A DNA stretch of 64,000 bases, taken from Comamonadaceae bacterium. GTDB taxonomy: Bacteria; Pseudomonadota; Gammaproteobacteria; Burkholderiales; Burkholderiaceae_C. The translations under genes and the position numbers were made by a program. The notes beneath the pieces were generated by a model that worked only from the letters and a program-made list of their open reading frames with translations, did not search any database and was not told the DNA's origin. Every line of letters begins with the position of its first letter. Positions within the stretch are counted from its first letter, which is position 1. Where the stretch lies: assembly GCA_027488215.1 (NCBI GenBank), contig JAIYCB010000011.1, positions 62,001 to 126,000 of the forward strand, given 5' to 3'. Shown here piece by piece: positions 8,914 through 17,602 of this stretch.

Positions 8914-8943
8914 CGCACAGCAGGACTGCCACAGGCACAAAAT

Positions 8944-10143
8944 TCAAAGCTGCGTGGCACCCAGCTTTTGCAATTTTTGAATCGTGTCCTGTGTCAGGCC
9001 CGCTTCGCGCAGCACCTCGGCGCTGTGTTGGCCCAAACGTGGAGCCGGTCTTTGAACCGGCAAACCCGGTGTGCCTGAAAAACTGACGGGCACACCGACT
9101 TCATGGACGCGCCCTTCTGTGGGGTGAACCACTTCCTGCAGCATGCCCACCGCATGCAAATGCGGGTCCTGCAGCAGGCTGTCAATATCGTGCATGGGCA
9201 TGCAGGGAATATCGGCCTCGTTCAACCGAGACATCCAGACCTCGGTGCTTTGTGAGGCCATGGCCTGCGCCACCAGGCGATACAAGTCGTTGATGTGCCG
9301 GGTCCGCGCGCCAATGCTGGCGAAACGAGGGTCTTGTTCAAACAGCTGCCCCTGGCCAATCAGCCCCAGAAACTTCTCCCAATGCCGATCGGTGTAAATC
9401 AGCACGCACAGATGGCCATCGCTGGTGGGGTATGGCCTGCGTTCTTGCACCAACAGGCGCGGGTAGCCGGTATCGCCCATGGGCGGCTCGAACGTGGCAC
9501 CGGCCATGTGCTCGCCCAAGACATATTGCGTCATCGTCTCGAACATGGGCACTTCCACCGCCTGACCCACGCCGGTCTGATGGCGCGCAATCACCGCCGC
9601 CAGGATGGCATTGGATGCCATCAATCCCACCGTGCGGTCGGCCAGGGTCAGAGGCACATATCGCGGCTCGCCGCCGCTGGCCCGACTCACCAAACTGGGC
9701 ACAGCCGCAGCGCCCTGAATCAAGTCGTCGTAGGCAGGTTTGCCCGCGTAAGGCCCCCTTTCGCTGTAACCATACAGACCAGCATAAATGATGCGCGAAT
9801 TGATGGCTTTGAGCCGTTCGTAATCAATGCCCAGGCGCTGCATGGCCTGGGGGCGGATGTTGTAGACCACCACATCGGCCGTCTCCACCAGTTTGAAAAA
9901 AGCATTCAGGCCCTCAGGCTTTTTCAGGTCCAGCACCAAACTGCGTTTGTTGCGGTTGACGTGCAAAAAAATCGAACCCATGCCCGAGTTCCGCATCGGC
10001 CCAATGCCGCGCACCGTATCCCCCGCAGGCGACTCGATTTTGACGACGTCCGCCCCCATATCGGCCATCAACTGCGTCGCAAAGGGGCCCATCAGGACAC
10101 TGGTCAAATCCAGTACACGCAATCCACTCAACGCACCAGCCAT
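8944..10143 (-). CDS. Class III CoA-transferase (CaiB/BaiF family)
   Basis: This 399-residue cytoplasmic enzyme would move CoA between carboxylic acids through an aspartyl-CoA thioester. The N-terminus GLRVLDLTSVLMGPFATQLMADMGADVVKIESP is diagnostic, NRNKRSLVLDLK follows, and PLTLADRTVGLMASNAILAA contains the probable catalytic Asp. It is single and monocistronic-looking, convergent with the Bug gene (30-base gap) and divergent from an acyltransferase gene. Donor and acceptor are unknown. Other CoA-dependent genes within 10 kb make a local catabolic role plausible. Confidence 0.92.
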   Translation of the reverse strand: MAGALSGLRVLDLTSVLMGPFATQLMADMGADVVKIESPAGDTVRGIGPMRNSGMGSIFLHVNRNKRSLVLDLKKPEGLNAFFKLVETADVVVYNIRPQAMQRLGIDYERLKAINSRIIYAGLYGYSERGPYAGKPAYDDLIQGAAAVPSLVSRASGGEPRYVPLTLADRTVGLMASNAILAAVIARHQTGVGQAVEVPMFETMTQYVLGEHMAGATFEPPMGDTGYPRLLVQERRPYPTSDGHLCVLIYTDRHWEKFLGLIGQGQLFEQDPRFASIGARTRHINDLYRLVAQAMASQSTEVWMSRLNEADIPCMPMHDIDSLLQDPHLHAVGMLQEVVHPTEGRVHEVGVPVSFSGTPGLPVQRPAPRLGQHSAEVLREAGLTQDTIQKLQKLGATQL

Positions 10144-10291
10144 GCTGTTCTCCCTCGGGTTTCAGGCGTGAATTATCGGCACGGCCGGCGCAGCCCTGTG
10201 TCACCCAGAGCGCCACATCACGCCACAAATATGACATCATCCATCTCACAAGCCACGCCAAATCCTGGTGCTTGCGCAATATTCTGAATTC

Positions 10292-10885
10292 ATGCACCGC
10301 ACCATCTTCACCACGCCCGTCGTCAACACCTTGCTGCGCTGGTTTTCCATTGGCTTTTTGCGGTCGACCGGTTGGCGAGTCGAAGGAGCCTTGCCTCCCG
10401 CCGGGCACAAAAGCGTGCTGATCGCGGCACCGCACACCAGCAACTGGGACCTGCCTTACACCCTGATGGTGGCCTTTGCCTTGCGCCTGACGCCTTATTG
10501 GATGGGCAAGCAAAGCATTTTCAAATTCCCTTTTGGCCCCCTGATGCGCTGGCTGGGCGGCATTGCTGTCAACCGCGAACAATCCACCAACCTGGTCGCC
10601 GCCTCTGCCCATGCACTGGCGCAAGCACAAGGCGCGGTGCAATTGATCGTGCCCCCCGAAGGCACACGCAGCAAAACACGCTACTGGAAAACAGGTTTTT
10701 ATTTCATCGCCCAGCAAGCCCAAGTGCCCATCGTGTTGGCCTACATGGACTACAGCACCCGCCGCAGCGGCCTGGGTCCGGTCTTCACACCCACAGGCGA
10801 TGTGGACGCTGACATGGCCGCCATCAAGAATTTTTACGCGCCCTTCAAAGGCAAAAACGCCGACCAATTCCAAACCACGGAGTGA
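10292..10885 (+). CDS. 1-acyl-glycerol-3-phosphate acyltransferase-like protein
   Basis: This 197-residue member of the PlsC/lysophospholipid acyltransferase superfamily would transfer an acyl chain to a lysophospholipid or related acceptor at the inner membrane. The catalytic HX4D motif is HTSNWD (residues 48-53). The phosphate-binding motif PEGTRS follows near residue 122, and GGIAVNRE lies between them. It is smaller than true PlsC (about 245 residues). The ATG at 10292 is chosen over the one at 10268 because the conserved part begins just after it. The next gene, a glycerophosphodiesterase, starts 7-14 bases beyond its stop, which implies co-transcription and a lipid-turnover theme. Confidence 0.82.
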   Translation: MHRTIFTTPVVNTLLRWFSIGFLRSTGWRVEGALPPAGHKSVLIAAPHTSNWDLPYTLMVAFALRLTPYWMGKQSIFKFPFGPLMRWLGGIAVNREQSTNLVAASAHALAQAQGAVQLIVPPEGTRSKTRYWKTGFYFIAQQAQVPIVLAYMDYSTRRSGLGPVFTPTGDVDADMAAIKNFYAPFKGKNADQFQTTE

Positions 10886-10898
10886 AACCACCGTGAGC

Positions 10899-11873
10899 AT
10901 GAAATGGACTTGCCTGAATGCGGTTTTTTTCGGGCTGCTGCTGGCCTTCAGCCTCCCCAGCCCAGCCCAAAAAACCATTGACCTGCAAGGCCACCGAGGC
11001 GCACGCGGCCTGATGGCCGAAAACACCCTGCCCTCATTGGCCTTGGCCTTGCAAATGGGCGTGACCACACTCGAGCTCGATGTGGTGGTCACGCAGGACG
11101 ATGTGCTGGTGATCAGCCACGACCCGGCTTTGAACCCCGACATCACGCGCGATACCCAAGGCCGTTTTTTGCCCAGCAAAGGCCCCGACATTCGGCAACT
11201 GACGTTTGAACAACTGCAAAACTACGATGTCGGACGCATCAACCCGACAACGCGCTACGCCCAGATTTTTTCAGCGCAAAAGGGCCAGGACGGCGTGCGC
11301 ATTCCCCGACTGAAAGACCTTTTTGAGCTCATCAAGGCCTCGGGCAACACACAAGTCCAATTGGCCATCGAAACCAAGATCACACCGCAGCGCCCCGACC
11401 AAACACCCGACCCCGAGCGCTTTGTGCAGCTGCTGCTGAAGGACATCAAGGACCACGGCATGAGCGAGCGGGTGCAGATTTTGTCCTTCGACTGGCGCAC
11501 CCTGCAAGCCGTGCAAAAAACCACCCCCGGCATGCCCACGGTTTACATCACAGCCCAACTGGCAGCGCTGGACAACCTGGGCATCAAGTCTGGACAGCCC
11601 TCGGCCTGGACCGCAGGGTTCCAACACGCGCAATACGGTTCAGTGCCCAAAATGATCAAGGCCGCTGGCGGCACGCATTGGTCATCGTTCTGGCGCGAAC
11701 TCGATGCACAAAAAGTGCGCGAGGCCCAAAGCCTGGGCCTCAAAGTGCTGGCCTGGACCGTGAACGACCGCGAAAGCATGGGCCAGATGCTCGACCTGGG
11801 GGTGGATGGCTTGGTGACGGACCGCCCTGACATCGCCATCGACTTGCTCAAGGAACGCGGCATCCGCTGGTGA
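10899..11873 (+). CDS. Secreted glycerophosphodiester phosphodiesterase
   Basis: This 324-residue periplasmic enzyme of the GlpQ/UgpQ family hydrolyses glycerophosphodiesters to glycerol-3-phosphate and an alcohol. The signal peptide is MKWTCLNAVFFGLLLAFSLPSPAQ. The catalytic segment GHRGARGLMAENTLPS and the metal ligands in TLELDVVVTQDDVLVISHDP are intact, and the late VLAWTVNDRESMGQMLDLGVDGLVTDRPD is typical. GTG at 10893 is an alternative start two codons upstream. It follows the acyltransferase gene closely. Confidence 0.92.
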   Translation: MKWTCLNAVFFGLLLAFSLPSPAQKTIDLQGHRGARGLMAENTLPSLALALQMGVTTLELDVVVTQDDVLVISHDPALNPDITRDTQGRFLPSKGPDIRQLTFEQLQNYDVGRINPTTRYAQIFSAQKGQDGVRIPRLKDLFELIKASGNTQVQLAIETKITPQRPDQTPDPERFVQLLLKDIKDHGMSERVQILSFDWRTLQAVQKTTPGMPTVYITAQLAALDNLGIKSGQPSAWTAGFQHAQYGSVPKMIKAAGGTHWSSFWRELDAQKVREAQSLGLKVLAWTVNDRESMGQMLDLGVDGLVTDRPDIAIDLLKERGIRW

Positions 11874-12024
11874 GGCCCGGGCAAGCAGGCTTGAAGCAAG
11901 AATAAGCTCCAAAAGACTTCAATGGACTGGAATCACAGGTGATAACCCCTAGTCTGCGCCCTCCCCGAAGCCTTGCGAGGAATCGTTGAAAGCGGTAAGG
12001 TCAAGATAACTTTTGGACCTCTTG

Positions 12025-12951
12025 ATGTACCTCGATCTACCGGGCCTGCACTTCAACCCGTTGAAGGCACATGCAAGCGCCTTGCTCACACTCATGTCGT
12101 CCCTCGGACAACAGTTCAGTGGCCGTCAGTCACAGAAGAATAAAACCGACAGACTCAGCGCTCAGGACGACTGCAAAAAATCCCTGACCGAGGTCATTGA
12201 GACCCAAATCATTCCGCGCCTGGTGCAAGCTCACCGAGTGTCGCTGACCGACGCCGACCTCGACACCCAGGGGCCCGGCGTCTCGCCCAAGCAGCTGGCC
12301 ACTTTTGTGGCGCTGAGCAAATCCAGTCATTCCAGCGAAACCACGCAATTCATCGACGAGCTCTTGCACCAGGGCATCACCACCGATCGGATTTTTCTGG
12401 AGCTGATCGCCCCGGCTGCGCGACAGCTGGGACAGATGTGGGAGCAAGACCTGTGCGACTTCACCGAGGTCACTTGTGGCCTGGTGCGCATGCACGAGAT
12501 CACACACCGCTTGGGCTTCGAATACCAAAACGGCCCCCAACTGGGCGGCGATGTGCAGCGCATCATGCTGGCCTCGGCCCCGGGCTCGCAGCATTTTTTG
12601 GGCATGACCATCGTGTCCGATTTTTTCCGCAAAGCCGGTTGGGACGTGGTCATCGAAATCTCGCTTTCTGAAACAGAACTCGTACACGCGGTCAGCAACG
12701 AATGGTTTGACGTCATCGGCATCTCTTGCGCCACAGAAGCACAACTCAAGACCCTGCCCAGCCTGATTCGTGCACTCAAGGCCGCATCCGGCAACCCCGA
12801 GCCCGGCGTGCTGCTGGGTGGCCCCATCTTCACCATACAAACCCATGACGCTCACAGCCTGGGCGCAGACGGCATTTGCGTGGACGTGAAAGAAGCTGTG
12901 GCCCTGGCAGCCTCGTTTCGCCCAGGCCCCAGCCGGCATGAAAAAAACTGA
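12025..12951 (+). CDS. AerR/PpaA-like cobalamin-binding-domain regulator
   Basis: This 308-residue protein lacks a DNA-binding helix-turn-helix. Residues about 55-75 (SLTEVIETQIIPRLVQAHR) resemble the start of AerR/PpaA photosynthesis antirepressors. A helical cap (LIAPAARQLGQMWEQDLCDFTEVTCGL) leads into a Rossmann-like B12-binding domain with ASAPGSQHFLGMTIVSDFF and GGPIF. His190 would be the lower cobalt ligand, though the usual DxHxxG reads SQHFLG. AerR uses B12 to sense light, and related SCHIC domains can bind haem. No photosynthesis gene or PpsR/CrtJ gene lies in this window, so the partner is elsewhere or the role has changed. The start may be ATG 12025 or a later one (12094). Confidence 0.78.
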   Translation: MYLDLPGLHFNPLKAHASALLTLMSSLGQQFSGRQSQKNKTDRLSAQDDCKKSLTEVIETQIIPRLVQAHRVSLTDADLDTQGPGVSPKQLATFVALSKSSHSSETTQFIDELLHQGITTDRIFLELIAPAARQLGQMWEQDLCDFTEVTCGLVRMHEITHRLGFEYQNGPQLGGDVQRIMLASAPGSQHFLGMTIVSDFFRKAGWDVVIEISLSETELVHAVSNEWFDVIGISCATEAQLKTLPSLIRALKAASGNPEPGVLLGGPIFTIQTHDAHSLGADGICVDVKEAVALAASFRPGPSRHEKN

Positions 12952-13294
12952 CCCACCCTTTGGGCCACCAGACAAACTCACGCCGGCCGATGTCTCAGCC
13001 ATCATCGCGATGGCCTGGCAGGATGACACCCCGTTTGAAGCCCTGGCATTGCAATTTGGTTTGCAAGAGGCCCAGGTCATTGCCTTGATGCGCGAGCACC
13101 TGAAAACCCGTTCATTCAGGGTCTGGCGCATGCGGGTGCGCGGCCGGGCCGCCAAACACCAGGCACTGCAGCAAACTCGCTCGCTCGCGGCGGATGCGTA
13201 CGCCAAGTTAGATTCAGAAATGCGGCCTTTTCAGGCCGAGTCAGAACCGTTGGACTTGCCCCTTTCAGGAGTCACAGCAGCCTCTTTGCGCTGA
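12938..13294 (+). CDS. DUF2805/TIGR03643 family protein
   Basis: This 118-residue small basic protein overlaps the preceding regulator gene by 14 bases, so the two are translationally linked. The family core is visible: LTPADVSAIIAMAWQDDTPFEALALQFGL then VIALMREHLKTRSFRVWRMRVRGRAAKH. The first half looks like a helix-turn-helix (EALALQFGLQEAQVIALMREHL), which suggests nucleic-acid binding, but the family has no established function. The C-terminal tail (about residues 75-118) is poorly conserved in character. Coupling with the B12-domain regulator makes a shared regulatory role possible. Confidence 0.8.
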   Translation: MKKTDPPFGPPDKLTPADVSAIIAMAWQDDTPFEALALQFGLQEAQVIALMREHLKTRSFRVWRMRVRGRAAKHQALQQTRSLAADAYAKLDSEMRPFQAESEPLDLPLSGVTAASLR

Positions 13295-13350
13295 CGCAGC
13301 GGCTAATGCACTTACTGACCCACGAGTCCAGGCTGCGCCCTAACAGACCG

Positions 13351-14301
13351 TCATACAGGGTGCAACTGCAACAGCCACAACAGCCCACTGAGCGTGAAAA
13401 ACGACAGCACCGTGGTCACGAGTAAGGCCGCAGCACTCACCGTGCCATGGCCGTGGCGCTGGTTCAAGATGGTGTAAGTGCCCAGCATGGGCATGGCGCC
13501 GGTCAGCAAAGCGGCCGCACGCAACGCCGGGTCCTCAATCGGCACCAACCAGACCAACACCGCCCACATGGCCAGCGGGTGCAGCACCAGCTTGCCCAGC
13601 GCAATGGGCAGCACGGTGGCCTGCAGCCCCCGCGCCTGCAAACCCACCAAAGAGCCGCCAATCACAAACAGCGCCAGCACCGCACTGGACTGCGCAAACA
13701 AATCGATGGTGCGCCCCACAGGCGCGGGCATCTGCAGGCCTGAGAGCGAAAAAGCAAAACCCGCTACAACACCCCAAATCATGGGATTTTTGAGCACATT
13801 TTTCAGCGTTTGAAAGAACACGCTTTTCCACTGCCCGGGTTGGCCTTGCGCATCAGCAATGGCCAAAAGCAAGGGCAGCAACAAAAAGTTTTCGACCACC
13901 ATGTTCAAAGCCAGTGCCACCCCGGCCACAGGCCCCAACGACAACAAAATGATGGGATAACCCACAAACCCACTGTTCGGGCACGACATGCCCATGGCCA
14001 TCATGCTGCTGTAACTCAGGTTCTGGCCCAGCACCTTGCGCGCCCACCACAGGCCCACACCCATCACCAGCAAAGAGCCCAAGGCATAGGCCAGCAAATA
14101 GTTCAGGTTCAGGATCTCCGCCACGCTGCGCTGCGACAGCGCGTTGAACAGCAAAGCAGGCAAAGCCAATTGCAGCGTGAAACGCCCAAACACCTGCATC
14201 TCGGCCTTGGCAAACAGCCCCATGCGCGTGCACGCATACCCCAGGGCAATGGTCAGATAAATCGGGACAGTGATGCCCAGAATGTTCAAGGTCGTGGTCA
14301 T
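13351..14301 (-). CDS. AEC-family permease (auxin efflux carrier/MdcF-like)
   Basis: This 316-residue inner-membrane protein has about ten hydrophobic segments in two five-helix halves. The conserved central motif is recognisable in MGMSCPNSGFVGYPIILLSLG, and the C-terminal half has VIGGSLVGL and LTGAMPMLGTYTILNQRHG. AEC proteins transport small organic acids such as malonate or auxin-like compounds. It lies 36 bases downstream of the polysaccharide operon on the same strand but is probably functionally separate. Confidence 0.9.
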   Translation of the reverse strand: MTTTLNILGITVPIYLTIALGYACTRMGLFAKAEMQVFGRFTLQLALPALLFNALSQRSVAEILNLNYLLAYALGSLLVMGVGLWWARKVLGQNLSYSSMMAMGMSCPNSGFVGYPIILLSLGPVAGVALALNMVVENFLLLPLLLAIADAQGQPGQWKSVFFQTLKNVLKNPMIWGVVAGFAFSLSGLQMPAPVGRTIDLFAQSSAVLALFVIGGSLVGLQARGLQATVLPIALGKLVLHPLAMWAVLVWLVPIEDPALRAAALLTGAMPMLGTYTILNQRHGHGTVSAAALLVTTVLSFFTLSGLLWLLQLHPV

Positions 14302-14337
14302 GGTTGGTGTTTTTCCAAATGTCTGTGCAGGTCGCTC

Positions 14338-15585
14338 TCAGCGCTTGACCACCCACAGCGTCAAACCCACCAAGCTCAGCAGCATGTAGGCCGACAGCCA
14401 GGCCATGTGTGTGCTGGCACTTAAGGTGCTGACCCCGGGCAGGACCACGCACAGGGCGATGAAGCCCGCGTTCATGGCCACGCACAGCCAGGAGTGCTTG
14501 GCGGCCAGGCCTTTTTGGAAAGGCAGGTGCGCGTGCGCGGCCACCAAGCAGGCAGCCATTTGCCACAGCACCAGAGGCCAGACATAGGCCGACAGGCCTT
14601 GCCAACGCGCGTCGAGCCAGTCCCCTGTGAGCGCCAGTTGGGCCAAGGCCCCCACACCCAGCACCAGCGCCGCTGCGGCCCAGGCCACTTGCAGCGGCCG
14701 CAGCCGCACGGGGGTATCGCTGCTGAGCAACACCTGCGCCCAGGCCGTGTGCACCAGCGCCGGGATGAAGCTCAGGATGCGCAGCAGCGCCAGCATCCAA
14801 CCCGCCTCTTGCACGCCGTAGTGCGCTGGCCAGCTCAGCGCCAAGGCCGTGGCGGCCAGGCCGTCGGTGAGGGTGTGCAGCATCTTGAGCTGGGCGCTGC
14901 GTGGGTCAGATGATGGACGGGCTTCGGCCACGGCACGGGGTAAATCGCTGCCTGATTCGGTGGCACTCGACGGGTCGGCTTCAGTAGCGGGTTGAAAAGC
15001 CAGTCGCATCCAAAACGCCCCGGCCAGATAGCCCAAGCAGGCCGACACCAAGAGCACGGGCAGCTCAAGGCCCTCGCCACGCTCCGGAAAAAGCACAGCC
15101 CCCAACACCGCCGCCGCTGCCGCCAGCACGGGCGGCACCATGCGCACCAGACCCATGGACCAGCGGCTGCCCACCCGCAAAGTCAGGCTTTGCGCCAGCA
15201 GCCAGCTCAGCTGCGTCAGGGCTAAGGCAGCGGCCCATGCCCACACCTGCGCTGCTTGCGCCAAACCCGACCACACCGCCCCCAGCGCGGCCACCGGCGC
15301 CAGCCAAAGCAAGCGCCAGGCGCTTTGCCGCCAAGCGCGGCGGGCGGCAGCGCGGGGCTCTTGGTGGCGCTCGGCCAGCAGGCTCAAGGGGCTTTGCGCC
15401 AGCGCCAAGCTGGCCCAAAAAAAGGCCAGTTGGCTGGTGGCTGAAAACAGCCCAACCTCCTCGGGGCTGAACAGGCGAAACAACAGCAGCGCCAAAAAGC
15501 CCTGCGCCGCCAGCGACACCAGACTGCCCAGAGCGGCAGGGGCCGTGGCACGGGGCAAGGACTGCAACAGCTTCCACCGCTTCAT
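14338..15585 (-). CDS. Polysaccharide flippase-like membrane protein
   Basis: This 415-residue polytopic protein with about 12 hydrophobic helices belongs in character to the Wzx/MOP flippase group. The N-terminal segment reads ALGSLVSLAAQGFLALLLFRLFSPEEVGLFSATSQ, as in PST-type flippases, which move undecaprenyl-linked oligosaccharides across the inner membrane. The ATG at 15585 is preferred over upstream starts because it overlaps the preceding stop (ATGA) and gives the family N-terminus. It is the fourth and last gene of the operon. No Wzy-like polymerase is in the window. Confidence 0.77.
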   Translation of the reverse strand: MKRWKLLQSLPRATAPAALGSLVSLAAQGFLALLLFRLFSPEEVGLFSATSQLAFFWASLALAQSPLSLLAERHQEPRAAARRAWRQSAWRLLWLAPVAALGAVWSGLAQAAQVWAWAAALALTQLSWLLAQSLTLRVGSRWSMGLVRMVPPVLAAAAAVLGAVLFPERGEGLELPVLLVSACLGYLAGAFWMRLAFQPATEADPSSATESGSDLPRAVAEARPSSDPRSAQLKMLHTLTDGLAATALALSWPAHYGVQEAGWMLALLRILSFIPALVHTAWAQVLLSSDTPVRLRPLQVAWAAAALVLGVGALAQLALTGDWLDARWQGLSAYVWPLVLWQMAACLVAAHAHLPFQKGLAAKHSWLCVAMNAGFIALCVVLPGVSTLSASTHMAWLSAYMLLSLVGLTLWVVKR

Positions 15586-16505
15586 TTGCCGGCCCCGAAC
15601 AAGGCATCCCAAACGGGCAAGGCTTGCAGCTGGTGTGACCAGCGCAAGGACTGCAGGTGTTGGCGATCGGTCTGGCGCATGGGCAGGCCCTGCACGGCGG
15701 CTTGCCATTGCGCGGCGCTGGCCTGTAAGCCCAACAACTGCACCCGCCCGGCATGGGCCTGCGCAGTGCGCTGCGCCCAGGCATAGGGGTTGCTGATGAC
15801 GGGCAAGCCCAGCGCCAGGTATTCCAGCAGCTTGGTGGACGTTTGCTCAGACAGCGGCAGCATATCGGGCATCAGGTTCAGGCCTGCGCGGGCCCGCAGC
15901 AATTGCGCAGGCACCTGGTCTTGCGGCACACGCCCGGTGCTTTGGATGTGGCCCAGAGCGGCCAGGCGCTCTTGCAAAGCTACAGGCACATCGCCCACCA
16001 GCAGCAGCGACAGACCCGCTTGCCCCAAGGTGTGCAGCAGGGGCACAAAGTTCAGCAGACGGCGCATCTCACCCAGATAGACCAAGTCAAACTCAGGTGG
16101 TAGCAGTGATTGCGCCGTCAAAAAAGCATCGGGCACGCCCATGTCGCGCAGGGCATAGGGAACAGCATCCCCTGCAAAGCCCATGCGCTGGCGCACCCAG
16201 TCACTTTGGAACACCCGAAAGTCGGGCACCGGGTGCTGCCACTGTTTGATGCGGTCCTTGAGCCAAGCCAGCGGGGCCACGCTGGCAGAGGCGTATTCGT
16301 GCACCTGCACCGCGCTTTGCAAGCGCCTTGCTTGGGCGGCGGGCACGCGGCCGCAAATCCACCACACAGCCTGCGCGTCATCGGGCACGGTGTGGGCTTG
16401 GGTGTGCATCTTCACCGCATGGCCCAGGTGCTCGATGTGGGCCTGGTAAGCGGTCAGCTCGGGCAAATAAGAAAGTGCACCATGCACAAAGTGAACGGTG
16501 ATCAC
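15582..16505 (-). CDS. Glycosyltransferase (GT-B fold)
   Basis: This is a 307-residue cytoplasmic glycosyltransferase. The C-terminal donor-binding half is recognisable: DLVYLGEMRRLLNFVPLLHTL, LLLVGDVP, then STKLLEYLALGLPVISNPYAWAQ, where the Glu and Gly-Leu-Pro pattern corresponds to the nucleotide-sugar site. The N-terminal acceptor half is reduced. It starts with GTG, overlapping the upstream stop as GTGA, and ends overlapping the flippase start. Linkage and sugar cannot be predicted. Confidence 0.85.
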   Translation of the reverse strand: MITVHFVHGALSYLPELTAYQAHIEHLGHAVKMHTQAHTVPDDAQAVWWICGRVPAAQARRLQSAVQVHEYASASVAPLAWLKDRIKQWQHPVPDFRVFQSDWVRQRMGFAGDAVPYALRDMGVPDAFLTAQSLLPPEFDLVYLGEMRRLLNFVPLLHTLGQAGLSLLLVGDVPVALQERLAALGHIQSTGRVPQDQVPAQLLRARAGLNLMPDMLPLSEQTSTKLLEYLALGLPVISNPYAWAQRTAQAHAGRVQLLGLQASAAQWQAAVQGLPMRQTDRQHLQSLRWSHQLQALPVWDALFGAGK

Positions 16506-17602
16506 GACTGGCCTCCATGAGGCCGCTCACCGCGAGAAGCATCCAGATTCATGGCTTGCTTTTCTGTGCCCTGCCCCCCCTGCAGCTGCCGCGTGAGCAG
16601 CTCGTCCCAAGCCTGCACAAAGGTCTCGAGGCGGTGCTGGCCCTGCAAGCTGTCGATGGCTGCACGCCGATCGGCCGGCGCTTGCGCCAGGCAGCGCTGC
16701 ACCGCCTCGGCCAACGCTGCGGGGCTTTCATCTTGCGCCAGCCAAAGCGGGGCTGGTGTGCCCAGCATTTCCTGCATCGCGGGGATGGGCGTGCTCACGC
16801 AGGGCACGCCGCAAGCCAGCGACTCCAGCGCCGTCATGGGGTAACCCTCGTAGCGCGAGCACAGCACCGTGGCCTGCCAGGCCCGGTAGGTCTGCGCCGT
16901 CACGGTTTGTTGGCCGTGCAGGTGCAAGCGACCTTGAGCCAGCAGGTCTTGTCCGTCGCTGCGCATCGCACCCATCAGCTCGCCATCGCCCACCACATGC
17001 AATTGGCAGGCGGGTGGCAACAGGCGCAGCATGGGCAGCAATTGCAAGGGCTGTTTTTCGGGCGACAAGCGGCCGACAAAGCCCAGCGCCACCCCCTCGG
17101 TGGCGGGCATGGCCGCGTCACTTTGGCCCGCACCGGGCAAGACCGCTGGGTTGCGGATCACGCTCACGTTTTGAGGGGCTGCACGCCGGGCTCCCGCCAT
17201 CACGCGCATCAAGCTGTCGCACGAGGTCTGAGATGCGCACACCAGATGGCTGGCCCAGCGGTAAACCGTGCGTAGCCAGGCGGTTTTGAAAGGCGAGGCA
17301 CTGGCTTGCTGCAACACCTCATGCACTGGGCCGTGCACCCAGACCACGCTGGGCCTGCGGGCCAACCAAGCCAAGGCTACCGAAACGTAGGCCGGCAGGA
17401 AGTTATTGGAGGCGACCAGCACCTGCGCCCGCCGCGCCGCCTGCCAGCAGGCCCACAGCGAGGGTCGGCCATGGCGCACCGGCAGCCGCGTGACTTGCCA
17501 ACCGCGCTCGGTCAGGCCCGATTCGAGCCAGTGCAGCGTGGTCTGCACGCCGCCCACGCCAGACTCTTCGGTCAACAACAGAACGTGGCGGGGTTTGTTC
17601 AA
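16502..17602 (-). CDS. Glycosyltransferase family 4
   Basis: This 366-residue GT-B enzyme probably adds one sugar to a lipid-linked surface-polysaccharide intermediate on the cytoplasmic face. SGVGGVQTTLHWLESGLTERGW is the acceptor-domain start, GFVGRLSPEKQPLQLLPML opens the donor domain, and CSRYEGYPMTALESLACGVPCVSTPI carries the EX7E motif. The start is a TTG at 17602 overlapping the upstream stop (TTGA), and translational coupling probably compensates for the weak codon. It is the second gene of the operon. Confidence 0.9.
   Translation of the reverse strand: MNKPRHVLLLTEESGVGGVQTTLHWLESGLTERGWQVTRLPVRHGRPSLWACWQAARRAQVLVASNNFLPAYVSVALAWLARRPSVVWVHGPVHEVLQQASASPFKTAWLRTVYRWASHLVCASQTSCDSLMRVMAGARRAAPQNVSVIRNPAVLPGAGQSDAAMPATEGVALGFVGRLSPEKQPLQLLPMLRLLPPACQLHVVGDGELMGAMRSDGQDLLAQGRLHLHGQQTVTAQTYRAWQATVLCSRYEGYPMTALESLACGVPCVSTPIPAMQEMLGTPAPLWLAQDESPAALAEAVQRCLAQAPADRRAAIDSLQGQHRLETFVQAWDELLTRQLQGGQGTEKQAMNLDASRGERPHGGQS

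Noticed and set aside
8914-8943. Terminator between the convergent Bug and CoA-transferase genes
   Set aside because: The 30-base gap holds no convincing stem-loop with a T-run on either strand.
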